Assembly: GCA_964493095.1 (NCBI GenBank)
Contig: CAZBNG010000029.1
Location: forward strand, 1-26,278
Direction: 5' to 3'
Length of the DNA: 26,278 nucleotides
From: CAYXSX01 sp964493095
GTDB lineage: Bacteria > Pseudomonadota > Alphaproteobacteria > Micavibrionales > Micavibrionaceae
Position 1 is the stretch's first letter, and every line of letters starts with the position of its first letter. Below the pieces are notes generated by a model. The model saw nothing but the letters and a program-made list of their open reading frames with translations. It was not told where the DNA came from and searched no databases. The position numbers were made by a program, and so were the translations under genes. Below are positions 14,583 through 22,096 of this stretch, one piece after another.

Positions 14583-15215
14583 TTATTGCGCGGAATTGAA
14601 AACCGGCTTGGGAACAAAAGAACTTTCAGGCTTTTTATAGACCTGTTTTTTAGGTTTGACCGGCTGCTGTTGCTGGATCGGCAGAGCTTCGCCTTTTGCG
14701 GCAGCGGCAAGAGCAGCCTGTTTCTGCGCTTCATACTCAGCCTCTTTTCTGGCGATTTCAGCTTTCACCCGTTCACGGCGCGCCTCACGCTCGCGCTGCT
14801 CGCGCTCTATTTTTTTACGCAGCGAATCGTTCTGCATATTTACCATGGCCAGATCGGCCGCCTGGTTGGCCTGCACCATTGCTTGCAGTTCCTCAGGCTG
14901 CGGAGTCCGTCCGCCGCGCATATCGATCTCCCCATTATATAAAAGACTGTTGGCTTTTCGCAGACGATTGAAAACGGCCGCCTGCTCTTCCTGCTGTTGC
15001 CGGATGTTTCGTTTGTAAAAAACGGGCGCATTGGCCGAGGATTGATTGTTCTTTTTTAAAAACAGCGGTTTACCGGCAGAATCTTCGGAATTACCCTGGT
15101 TTTTCTGAGGGGTTAAAAAGATATTGTTATCGGCATATGCCGCACCGGAAAACACAATCGGCCACAGCAACGTCAGCGCCGCTAAAAAATGCAATGCCCC
15201 GCTTTGTTTAACCAT
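14583..15215 (-). CDS. Hypothetical periplasmic protein with signal peptide and coiled coil
   Basis: I do not recognise this 210-aa protein. Residues 1-28 form a signal peptide with a good cleavage site after AYA, so it is exported to the periplasm. Residues 29-80 are polar, rich in N, Q and K, and probably disordered. Residues 80-175 are mostly helical, with a very charged segment (REREARRERVKAEIARKEAE, about 137-160) that should form a coiled coil or single alpha-helix. The tail is rich in Q, P and K (KKQVYKKPESSFVPK). It lies upstream of tauE in the same orientation, separated by 93 bp without a clear terminator, so it may be co-transcribed with the polysaccharide genes. A candidate extended -10 lies 43-48 nt before its start. 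Confidence 0.7.
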   Translation of the reverse strand: MVKQSGALHFLAALTLLWPIVFSGAAYADNNIFLTPQKNQGNSEDSAGKPLFLKKNNQSSANAPVFYKRNIRQQQEEQAAVFNRLRKANSLLYNGEIDMRGGRTPQPEELQAMVQANQAADLAMVNMQNDSLRKKIEREQREREARRERVKAEIARKEAEYEAQKQAALAAAAKGEALPIQQQQPVKPKKQVYKKPESSFVPKPVFNSAQ

Positions 15216-15257
15216 AAGCCTAAAACCTTCAAAATCCTTACAAAAACATCAAATCCC

Positions 15258-15287
15258 AGTGTAACAGAAAACCGGGTTCGCCTGCAA
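15258..15287 (-). promoter_or_regulatory. Candidate promoter of the periplasmic coiled-coil gene
   Basis: The minus strand has TACACT (15263 to 15258) preceded by TGT, an extended -10. A poor -35, TTGCAG (15287 to 15282), lies 18 nt upstream. Transcription would start near 15251, about 35 nt before the ATG at 15215. Confidence 0.35.
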
Positions 15288-15414
15288 AAAACATTCTTTT
15301 TTTCAAGACCGCAAACTTAACTGTTTTTTAATTTTTTCCAGACATTATTGAACTACGATTTGCCGTAAAAAACGAAACAAACGGATAGAAAATACAAATA
15401 ACAAGGAGCAGATT

Positions 15415-16080
15415 ATGAAGGTCAACGTGCAGGAATTTTTGCGTGATGCAGGCGTGAAAGAACCCTTTTACCCGGGCAAGCGCCTGGTTTTACCCTGCCA
15501 TCACACCGGCGACTTCAAGGGTCACTGCGTGGTGCTTGACTGGCGTATCTCGGAAAAAATCCGCATCGAAGTCAAACCGGGCCTGAGCGGAAAAACGCTG
15601 GCGCCGGAAAAGGTGAAAAAATATCCCGTTTCCTTCCAGCTTCCGACTTATGTCGACATCGAGATTGTAAACGACAACGCTGAAGACGAAGAGGATGAAG
15701 AAGAAGGCAAGGACGGCGCCAGGGGAAAAGGCGGATCGGGCGGTAAAAAACCTGGTAAAAAGCTCGATGAGCTCAAAAAAATGACCAGCGCGTTCGGACA
15801 GGTTGTAGAGGGTAAAATTCCCGAGCTCGGCAAGATCAAAGAGATGGTGGTCATGGGGACGCAGATCGCCGCCGAAGCATTCGAAAAAGTTTTCGACAAA
15901 CTGACCCAGCAAATTGCACACGCCAAGATCGCCGCAACCGATTTATTGGCCGAAGCTGGCGATTTTGTCACACGTTATACGCCGCCGAGCTTCCTCTCCC
16001 CCAAGGGTGACGAACAGGCGACTTACAAATACGACCGTGAAAAGAACGCCGATATCGGCTTTAGCCGATCGCTGGGTTAA
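15415..16080 (+). CDS. Hypothetical protein with beta N-domain, charged linker and helical C-domain
   Basis: I recognise no family for this 221-aa protein. Residues 1-86 look beta-rich and end with PVSFQLPTYVDIEIVND. Residues 88-117 are a low-complexity linker with an acidic half (EDEEDEEEG) followed by a G/K-rich basic half. Residues 117-186 are helical, with A/E/K-rich amphipathic repeats. The C-terminus (187-221) is polar with aromatic residues. There is no signal peptide or membrane segment, so it is a soluble cytoplasmic protein unless exported by another route. AAGGAG stands at ideal distance before the ATG, and a strong intrinsic terminator follows 53 bp after the stop, so it is a well-translated single-gene unit. 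The two charge-segregated halves suggest a scaffolding or storage-granule-binding (phasin-like) role, but this is only an impression. Confidence 0.75.
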   Translation: MKVNVQEFLRDAGVKEPFYPGKRLVLPCHHTGDFKGHCVVLDWRISEKIRIEVKPGLSGKTLAPEKVKKYPVSFQLPTYVDIEIVNDNAEDEEDEEEGKDGARGKGGSGGKKPGKKLDELKKMTSAFGQVVEGKIPELGKIKEMVVMGTQIAAEAFEKVFDKLTQQIAHAKIAATDLLAEAGDFVTRYTPPSFLSPKGDEQATYKYDREKNADIGFSRSLG

Positions 16081-16133
16081 AGACACACGGAATTTAAAAG
16101 TTTTCATTTTCTCCAATTGTACAACCTTGACAT

Positions 16134-16168
16134 GCCGTTTATTCTTAACTGAATAAACGGCTTTTTTT
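16134..16168 (+). terminator. Strong rho-independent terminator
   Basis: A perfect 11-bp stem, GCCGTTTATTC (16134-16144) with GAATAAACGGC (16151-16161), has a 6-nt loop and is followed by seven T (16162-16168). It ends the transcript of the 221-aa gene, 22 bp before the rhomboid ATG at 16190. Confidence 0.93.
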
Positions 16169-16189
16169 ATCTGCCGGAAACAAGGGATT

Positions 16190-16993
16190 ATGACGATAAA
16201 AAAGAACGGATCCGGGCATAACGGCAACGGCATCACACCGCCCGAAAATAGTGACGGCGAAGAGGCCAGCGTCATCAAATTCCCGACGCTAGCCGAACGC
16301 GACAGGCTGCGCCGCGAAAAGCTGGCGGAGGAGGAGCGTTACCGCAGACAATACCGGAACGAACAAAAGGCCGTACGCGAACCTTTTTTCAATGCGGGAA
16401 AAATTCCGCCGCTCACCCGCGCAATCGTCATCGCTTTCCTGCTCGTACAACTGCCGCTCTACTTGCTTGTCAGCGCACCGGAGCGATACGATATTTTCTA
16501 TACATTCGGCTTTGTGCCCGCGCGCTTTACCGGCGGCGAAGCGTTTTTGTGGAGTACACCGCTTACGCCGCTGACCCATCTTTTCCTGCACGGGAGCTGG
16601 ATGCATTTCCTGTTCAACACCATCATGACCCTGGCCCTGTGTACCTTCTTTGAAAAGCAATACGGTGCGCCGCGTATGGCAGTATTCCTGGCCTTTTGCA
16701 GCTTAACGAGCGCGGCATTGCATTTTGTGCTCAGCCCTTTTTCCAATATTCCTGTAATTGGCGCATCCGGTGCAATCAGCGGCCTTTTCGGTGTCGTCCT
16801 CCTCACGCTTTATGAGCATGGCCAGATGGGCGGAGCAGGAAAATACGGCATCTATCCCCTGCTGGTTTTCTGGGGCGTTTTAATCGTCGCGGGCGGATTT
16901 ATAACCGGGGAAAGCATTGCATGGCAGGCGCATCTGGGCGGCTATCTCGGCGGGCTTGCCCTGCACTTTGCCCTGCGCAAAAAACGCTATTAA
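16190..16993 (+). CDS. Rhomboid family intramembrane serine protease
   Basis: This 267-aa protease has a cytoplasmic N-terminal extension of about 75 residues with charged repeats (AERDRLRREKLAEEERYRRQ). Six transmembrane helices follow. The catalytic serine is Ser193 in VIGASGAISGLFG, and the catalytic histidine is His248 in QAHLGGYLGG. HFLFNTIMTL (139-148) supplies the helix-2 H and N of the rhomboid core. It cleaves membrane-protein segments within the inner membrane; the substrate is unknown. SD AAGGGA precedes the ATG. It lies after the terminator at 16134-16168, so it needs its own promoter. I do not see a clear one in the short gap. It converges on hemY with a 28-bp gap. Confidence 0.93.
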   Translation: MTIKKNGSGHNGNGITPPENSDGEEASVIKFPTLAERDRLRREKLAEEERYRRQYRNEQKAVREPFFNAGKIPPLTRAIVIAFLLVQLPLYLLVSAPERYDIFYTFGFVPARFTGGEAFLWSTPLTPLTHLFLHGSWMHFLFNTIMTLALCTFFEKQYGAPRMAVFLAFCSLTSAALHFVLSPFSNIPVIGASGAISGLFGVVLLTLYEHGQMGGAGKYGIYPLLVFWGVLIVAGGFITGESIAWQAHLGGYLGGLALHFALRKKRY

Positions 16994-17021
16994 AACACTT
17001 GTAAGGTAAACGCTTTGAAAT

Positions 17022-18410
17022 TTACGCTCGCTTATAGGGCGCATCAAGAAATCCCCGGGCATCGCCCAGCCCCGCAAACGGGTGCCGGTAAGAAAGCACG
17101 CTGATGCTGGCACCCTGCGGATCCCCCCAGATGATGGAATTGAAACTGCCGTGCGGTTGGGCCACAGGCTGCCAACGTGGATAAATCCGGCCCGATACCG
17201 TGCACACCCATGCCGGGGCGGGCGGCGCTTCGGCTGCCTTTGCGCGCCACGCCTGAACCTCCTCAAAGGGGCGGCCCGCCTTTTCCTCAAGCTGCGCGCG
17301 CAAATCATAAACCCGGGCATCCGCGCCGCGTTTTTCCGCCGCTTCAAGATGCTTGCGCGCCTCACCCCACAACGCCATCTCTATACAGATTTGAGCGGCG
17401 GCCAGATGGCTTTCGATGCTTTCGGGATTGAATTTTAAAAGCCGCTCCCCCCATTTCAAACGGGCCATGGGGTCGCCGCCCTTGCGCTCAGGCATAGCGC
17501 CCATCCACAGGGGAACAAGCTCGGGATGCGGTGCCTTCTTCCATGCTTTTTCGATGGCCTTAACGGTCTTTTTAATCTCGTTGCGGCTAGAAAAGATCGC
17601 CGCCGCACGTTCCACCGTCGGGGTGAAGGATTCATCAAGGGATAGCGCCTGCTTCACAAACCGCAGAGCAGCAGTGACATTCCCCGCCGTCGAGGCTTCA
17701 TCGGCACGCAGCAACAGCATGGCTATGCGGTCGCTCTTCGCCTTTTCGGAACTGAAAGCCCCCGTACGTTCCGCCTTGGTCAGCACGTTTTCCGCCAGCG
17801 CCCAGTTCTGCGCCCGCACCTCCAGATCGTAAACCAGCTGTAAAATCCACCCCTGCTTCGGATAGAGCTTGAGGGCGCGCCGTCCCATATGAAGGGCAGC
17901 CCCGTTATCGCCGCTGTCCAGCGCCGCCTGAAGCAGGCCGCGCACGCCCAGAAATGCCGCATCCTTATGCTCCAGCAGGGTTGTGAAATGTTTTTTCGCT
18001 TCGTCCTCATGCCCTTCCAGCCGCGCGGTTTGTGCTTCGAGAAGCTCGGGCAGGCCATTTTCATGCGGCCAGTATTTTCGCAAACGGCGCACCTGCGCCC
18101 GCGCCTTTTCCGCATCGCCCGCGGCCACCGCCGTCAGCCCGGCGGTCAGCGCCCTGTAGCCTTTTTCCCGCGCCTGTTTTTCCCGGAAACGCCGCCATGC
18201 GCGGGGAATACCGGCAATTGCGCGGATCACGCGGTAAACCATAAGCGCCGCCGCCAGCGCGATAATGGAAAATGCCAGAAACGCCCCCATCTGGACGGTC
18301 AGGGTATATCCCCCCCACTGCATCACCACATGCCCCGGCTGCTGCGCCACCCACAGGGCGAGGGCAACCAGTATGATGATTTTTGTCAAAAACCAGAGGG
18401 ATTTTATCAT
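17022..18410 (-). CDS. hemY: HemY-type haem biosynthesis-associated membrane TPR protein
   Basis: This 462-aa inner-membrane protein is named HemY in Proteobacteria and is unrelated to the Bacillus HemY oxidase. Two transmembrane helices at about 8-27 and 40-62, with QQPGHVVMQWGGYTLTVQMG between them, form the HemY_N domain. TPR-like helical repeats fill residues 85-380 and probably bind other proteins of late haem synthesis. The C-terminal segment AWVCTVSGRIYPRWQPV...HGSFNSIIWG sits where many alphaproteobacterial HemY proteins carry a four-cysteine zinc ribbon, but only one Cys remains. AGAGGA precedes the ATG. It is the last gene of the hemC-hemD-mic60-hemY run, with 79 bp to the upstream stop. 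Its molecular role is not fully settled in any organism. Confidence 0.9.
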   Translation of the reverse strand: MIKSLWFLTKIIILVALALWVAQQPGHVVMQWGGYTLTVQMGAFLAFSIIALAAALMVYRVIRAIAGIPRAWRRFREKQAREKGYRALTAGLTAVAAGDAEKARAQVRRLRKYWPHENGLPELLEAQTARLEGHEDEAKKHFTTLLEHKDAAFLGVRGLLQAALDSGDNGAALHMGRRALKLYPKQGWILQLVYDLEVRAQNWALAENVLTKAERTGAFSSEKAKSDRIAMLLLRADEASTAGNVTAALRFVKQALSLDESFTPTVERAAAIFSSRNEIKKTVKAIEKAWKKAPHPELVPLWMGAMPERKGGDPMARLKWGERLLKFNPESIESHLAAAQICIEMALWGEARKHLEAAEKRGADARVYDLRAQLEEKAGRPFEEVQAWRAKAAEAPPAPAWVCTVSGRIYPRWQPVAQPHGSFNSIIWGDPQGASISVLSYRHPFAGLGDARGFLDAPYKRA

Positions 18411-18489
18411 ACAGTCCTCTTAAGGATAACGGACGCCGGGAACCCCCGCCGCCGTAATGGGTTATTGCCGCCGCCTCGCGCCTGTCCGC

Positions 18490-20232
18490 CTAGTTGCCCG
18501 TTTCCAGGTTAAGCTGTTTGAAATGACGCCCGCTCGGCTTGTAAACTTTCACGCCGGTTTCCGGATTGATATAAAGCTCGCCCCCCGGAATAGATTCCAC
18601 GATCTGCCCGGCTGCTTCCTTAAGATTGGCGCTTAAAACCTTGTCGATCAGGCCGCGTGTCTGTTGGGCGCTTAGGGTCGCCTGCGCCTGCTGCAGCCAT
18701 GGCTTAAGTACCTCCGCCGCAGGTCCCTCAATCAGGTTAGCCTGAATGATTGCGCCTTCGATATCGCCTGCATCCAGCAGTTTTTGCGTCTCGTTAATCT
18801 TGGCCTGCGTCTCCGTACCCGTAATCAGTTCGCCATCTTTCTCGACGCTGAAAATCTGGTTCAGCCGCGCCTTGGCCTTTTCCTGAACGCTGACATCCTC
18901 CCCTTTGAGAGAGGCCACTACCGCCTCCCCCGCCAAAGAACGAAATTCGGAGTTCAGCCCTTCCGGCGTCAGAACGCCGTGATTCGCCTCTGGCGCAAGA
19001 CGTTCAAGAGAACTGCGAAGAGCCGGGTCTTTGTCGCCGACAAAGTTCATCAACAACGCAAGGTCGTCATCAAAGGGCTGGTTGCTGCGGTTAAGTGATT
19101 CGCGCAACTGGGAAAAAGCCAGCAGCATCGCCGCCGCTTTTAAATCCTCGGCAGGGACGCCCTCAAATGTCTGGGAAAGAGCCGGGCTCTGCTCGCGGGC
19201 GGCACTGAGTGTCTGGTCGAGATTACCCTGCCCCTCCGGCATATTTTGCGCGCCGGTTACAAGGGCGCTAAGCTCGCTGACACTCTGGTCAAGCTGCTGC
19301 TGCCCGGCGGGAGACTGGCTCATGCTCTGCATGCGCGCTATCAGCCCCTTCATCTGCGGGGAGGAGGTTATCTCCGCCACCATCATTTCCAGGTTGCTCA
19401 GGCGCTGCTCTATACTGCCCGCATTCTGCCCAACCACACCGGCGGAAAGTTCTTCGGCACGCTGGATGGCATCACCCAGCGCCTGCTGGGCGCTCTGGGT
19501 CTGCTCGCGCAACTGCCCTAATCTTTCCTTAAGGTCGGAGGGAATGAGATCGCGCAACGAGCGCTGTTCCTGTTGCACCTGCTGCACCTGGTTCTGCATA
19601 TCGCCAAGCTGCGTCTCCATTGCTGCGATTTCCGGTGATTCCGAAACTTGCTCAGCCGGAGCGAAAGGCTGGATCAACACATAAGCGCCGCCAAGAGCCA
19701 CCACGATTAATATAATTGTTACGAGAGCGCTTTTGGTCACGGCATTTCTTTCGGCGCGTTTAATCCTTGCCTCCAGTGTTTGGTCAAAATCATTCAAAGT
19801 CAATATTCGTGCGGCGACCTCGTCTGCTTTTTCCTCTGCACGCCTTGCCATGCGCTCTTCCATCTCCGCCGCAGCTTCCTCGAAACTTTCTTCTCCCGCT
19901 TCACCAGCGGGGGGAACGGAAGCGCGCGAGGCCCTGGGGAAAGAGCTTTCTTGCGGCTCCTGCAGGGCTGAACCATTTTCATTGGCGGCTTCATTGGCGG
20001 CTTCATTGGCGGCCGGTCCAGCGCCTTGCGTCAGGCCCTCAATTTCAATTCCATATTCTTCCGCCGCATCTATCACCACTTCGCGGCGGTTGGCGGGTAT
20101 CACGCCGCGTTTTTTCCAGCCCTGCACCGTCGTAACCGCAACGTTGATCTTTTTCGCCATAGGGCGGATACCGCCAAAGCTCTCAATCACCTCTTCGGCG
20201 TTTTCGATATTTTCGGAATTTGCTTTACTCAT
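18490..20232 (-). CDS. Mitofilin/Mic60 homologue with N-terminal helix-turn-helix
   Basis: This 580-aa protein has the order of alphaproteobacterial Mic60. There is an acidic/proline-rich cytoplasmic part, one transmembrane helix (about 168-187, VTKSALVTIILIVVAL), a Q/E-rich periplasmic coiled coil (about 200-265) and the C-terminal mitofilin domain (about 415-560, with GVLTPEGLNSEF and LLDAGDIEGAI). Bacterial Mic60 bends membranes and supports intracytoplasmic membrane or envelope contact sites. Unusually, residues 16-65 (ESFGGIRPMAKKINVAVTTV, then QGWKKRGVIPANRREVVIDA) read as a helix-turn-helix of the phage-repressor-like type with a W-K-x-R-G-x-I-P signature. GGGGAG lies 8 nt before the ATG. 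The gene follows hemD by 39 bp. The Mic60 call rests on architecture and synteny, and the HTH on its motif. Confidence 0.85.
   Translation of the reverse strand: MSKANSENIENAEEVIESFGGIRPMAKKINVAVTTVQGWKKRGVIPANRREVVIDAAEEYGIEIEGLTQGAGPAANEAANEAANENGSALQEPQESSFPRASRASVPPAGEAGEESFEEAAAEMEERMARRAEEKADEVAARILTLNDFDQTLEARIKRAERNAVTKSALVTIILIVVALGGAYVLIQPFAPAEQVSESPEIAAMETQLGDMQNQVQQVQQEQRSLRDLIPSDLKERLGQLREQTQSAQQALGDAIQRAEELSAGVVGQNAGSIEQRLSNLEMMVAEITSSPQMKGLIARMQSMSQSPAGQQQLDQSVSELSALVTGAQNMPEGQGNLDQTLSAAREQSPALSQTFEGVPAEDLKAAAMLLAFSQLRESLNRSNQPFDDDLALLMNFVGDKDPALRSSLERLAPEANHGVLTPEGLNSEFRSLAGEAVVASLKGEDVSVQEKAKARLNQIFSVEKDGELITGTETQAKINETQKLLDAGDIEGAIIQANLIEGPAAEVLKPWLQQAQATLSAQQTRGLIDKVLSANLKEAAGQIVESIPGGELYINPETGVKVYKPSGRHFKQLNLETGN
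19981..20013 (-). repeat. Short 12-bp tandem repeat within mic60
   Basis: The plus strand shows ATTGGCGGCTTC at 19981-19992 and 19993-20004 and a partial third copy from 20005. It encodes A-A-N-E repeats (residues 74-85) in the linker between the helix-turn-helix and the acidic region. It is in frame and could vary in copy number. Confidence 0.8.
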
Positions 20233-20271
20233 TTTTGACTCCCCATTTTTTAATACACATAGCGGGAAGGT

Positions 20272-20994
20272 TTATCTGTCGACATAGTCGCGCAACAACT
20301 CATCCATTCCCTGCCGGTCCGGTGTCCGGGCGATGTACGTCTCTTTCCACACGAGGGACTGTACGCACTCTAGCACGGGCTTCCCAATACACAAGGCTTT
20401 TATATCCTCAAGCCTAGAGGCAAGCCCGTTTTTTTGCACCAGCGCCACGAAATTTTCCGCTGTACGTCCGGAGAAAAAAGTCACTGCGTTAATCGTGCGG
20501 TTTTCAAAATTTGTGATTAATTGATGTGAAAAATCCGGCGTTTTTTTCATCTCGTAAACAACTAATTCAGAGACATCAAAACCGTTTTCGGAAAGTTTTA
20601 CAGCCAAAGAACCTGCGGTATGTCGCCCCCGCACATGGATAAGGCGCCCGCCCGCCGGATCGCATTCCCGGAAAATCAGTTCAAGCAGCGCCATGCTCTC
20701 GCCATGGGCGCTGACCACGTTTTCAAACCCCAGCGCCCGCGCCTTCTTCGCCGTATTGTCCCCGACCGTAAACACGCGGCATGGCGGCGCGCCGCAGCGC
20801 GCCGTAAAGAGATTAACTGCCGCCGCGCTGGTGAAGATAAGGGCCTGAACCCCCTCCATAACCGGCGGACTGAAATCCAGCTCCTGCTTTATCAACAGCG
20901 GCTCAACGAAAACCTGGAAACCTCGCTCTTCAAGCGTCCTGCCGTAACGCCGGGCTTCTGGTTGCGGACGGGTGACCAGCACGGCACCGCTCAT
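20272..20994 (-). CDS. hemD: Uroporphyrinogen-III synthase
   Basis: This 240-aa cytoplasmic enzyme closes and inverts hydroxymethylbilane to uroporphyrinogen III. It starts with SGAVLVTRPQPEARRYGRTL. It has the conserved ALIFTSAAAVNLF (about 51-63), CRVFTVGDNTAKKARALGF (72-90) and LIHVRGRHTAGSLAVKL (about 118-134) of the first two lobes. The segment INAVTFFSGRTAENFV (about 168-183) precedes the last conserved block, LCIGKPVLECV. Its ATG overlaps the hemC TGA as ATGA, which couples the two consecutive steps. The family is divergent in sequence, and the length is normal. There is 39 bp to the mic60 start. Confidence 0.92.
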   Translation of the reverse strand: MSGAVLVTRPQPEARRYGRTLEERGFQVFVEPLLIKQELDFSPPVMEGVQALIFTSAAAVNLFTARCGAPPCRVFTVGDNTAKKARALGFENVVSAHGESMALLELIFRECDPAGGRLIHVRGRHTAGSLAVKLSENGFDVSELVVYEMKKTPDFSHQLITNFENRTINAVTFFSGRTAENFVALVQKNGLASRLEDIKALCIGKPVLECVQSLVWKETYIARTPDRQGMDELLRDYVDR

Positions 20995-21947
20995 CGCCCA
21001 ACCTCCACTGCGGGCATGACAAAAATATCCGAAGGCGCCTTTTTCTTCAGCGCTTCCCCCACCTGCGCACCCAGCCGCGCGGCATCCTGCAACGTGGCAA
21101 TTTCCGCGCTATCGCTGTGTGTGTAGGTCGCACTGCCATCGAAGGACCAGAGCTGTGCCTGTAAATTCATGATATCACCTACCGGCGTGCGGCACGACCC
21201 ATCCAGCGCTGCCAGTACGCCGCGCTCCGCCGTTACCTGCGTGAGTGTCAGCGCGCAGCTTATGGAATCGAAAAGCGCGCTTACCCCTTTATCATCCGCC
21301 CGCGTTTCAATGCCCACAGCCCCCTGCCCGGCGGCGGGCAGCATTACCTCCGGCTCAAGGACACAGGAAATCTCGTGGGCAAGACCAAGGCGCTTTAACC
21401 CGGCATGCGCCAGGAATGTGGCGTCCACCTGCCCCTCGCGACATTTTTTAATGCGGGTTTCAACATTCCCGCGCAGCGGCACAACCCTGATATCCGGGCG
21501 CAGGGATTTCAGCGCCGCTTCGCGCCGTACACTGGCCGTGCCCACAACAGCATTTTCCGACAGGCCGTCAATCCCGCCAAGTTTTTGCGCCGGGTCGCTG
21601 ACGATCAACGCATCGCGCACATCCTCGCGCGGCAGCATATGCCGTATCTGCAACCCCGGGGGCAGCGCCGCCTCCATATCCTTCATGGAATGCACAGCGG
21701 CATCGATCTCCCCGGCCAGCAGCGCCTGTTCTATCTCCTTGGCGAAAAGGCCCTTACCCCCCGCCTGCGCATTCAGGCGCGTCTCCCCTTCTTCAGGCCG
21801 CCAGTCGCCGGAGGTTTTAATAATAACCACTTCCGTCTGTAATTCAGGGTACGCCTCAGTCAGCGCCGCGCGCACCAATTCCACCTGCCGCAGCGCCAGC
21901 GCGGAACCTCGCGTCCCTATTTTTATAATTTGTGTCTTTTCCTGCAT
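20991..21947 (-). CDS. hemC: Porphobilinogen deaminase (hydroxymethylbilane synthase)
   Basis: This 318-aa cytoplasmic enzyme joins four porphobilinogens into hydroxymethylbilane. The N-terminal IKIGTRGSALALRQ, the active-site region AVHSMKDMEAALPPGL with D-A-L-I, the R-rich binding sites VGTASVRREA and VPLRGNVETRIKK, and DGSCRTPVG are all present. In DGSCRTPVG the Cys (residue 252 from this start) binds the dipyrromethane cofactor. I chose the ATG at 21947 because AAGGA stands 6-7 nt before it; the open frame reaches 21965. It is divergent from tsaD across 149 bp that hold a composite repeat. It heads the hemC-hemD-mic60-hemY run. Confidence 0.97.
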   Translation of the reverse strand: MQEKTQIIKIGTRGSALALRQVELVRAALTEAYPELQTEVVIIKTSGDWRPEEGETRLNAQAGGKGLFAKEIEQALLAGEIDAAVHSMKDMEAALPPGLQIRHMLPREDVRDALIVSDPAQKLGGIDGLSENAVVGTASVRREAALKSLRPDIRVVPLRGNVETRIKKCREGQVDATFLAHAGLKRLGLAHEISCVLEPEVMLPAAGQGAVGIETRADDKGVSALFDSISCALTLTQVTAERGVLAALDGSCRTPVGDIMNLQAQLWSFDGSATYTHSDSAEIATLQDAARLGAQVGEALKKKAPSDIFVMPAVEVGR

Positions 21948-21990
21948 GTTTTCCTTGGGTATCACGCGCTTTCACAGTATTTTGTGCCGA

Positions 21991-22069
21991 GAATGCTGGT
22001 TTTCGAGAACCGGAAGCGCAAGTGTACAACAAAGTACATGCGAACCGGAAGCGCAGAAAAACAGCATTC
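21991..22069. repeat. Composite palindromic repeat between hemC and tsaD
   Basis: Three layers are nested. The outer inverted arms are GAATGCTGGTTTTC (21991-22004) and GAAAAACAGCATTC (22056-22069), complementary at 13 of 14 bases. Inside are two identical direct 14-mers, GAACCGGAAGCGCA (22007-22020 and 22042-22055). The centre is a palindrome, TGTAC-AACAAA-GTACA (22023-22038), extended by CGCA/TGCG (22017-22020, 22039-22042). It fills about half of the 149-bp gap between divergent hemC and tsaD. It could be a transcription-factor site, a leader structure or a small palindromic mobile repeat. No target duplication is evident. Confidence 0.75.
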
Positions 22070-22096
22070 GCAGGCCAAAAGACAAAGAAAGCTATT

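Noticed and set aside
15225..15320. Possible terminator between the divergent genes at 15215 and 15415
   Set aside because: There is a T-rich run at 15296-15303 but no convincing stem before it. Both adjacent genes start away from this gap, so none is needed.
21932..22096. N-terminal extension of TsaD from 21932
   Set aside because: The added 55 residues are translated from the palindromic repeat, while TsaD proteins begin at MNILGIETS-like sequence.
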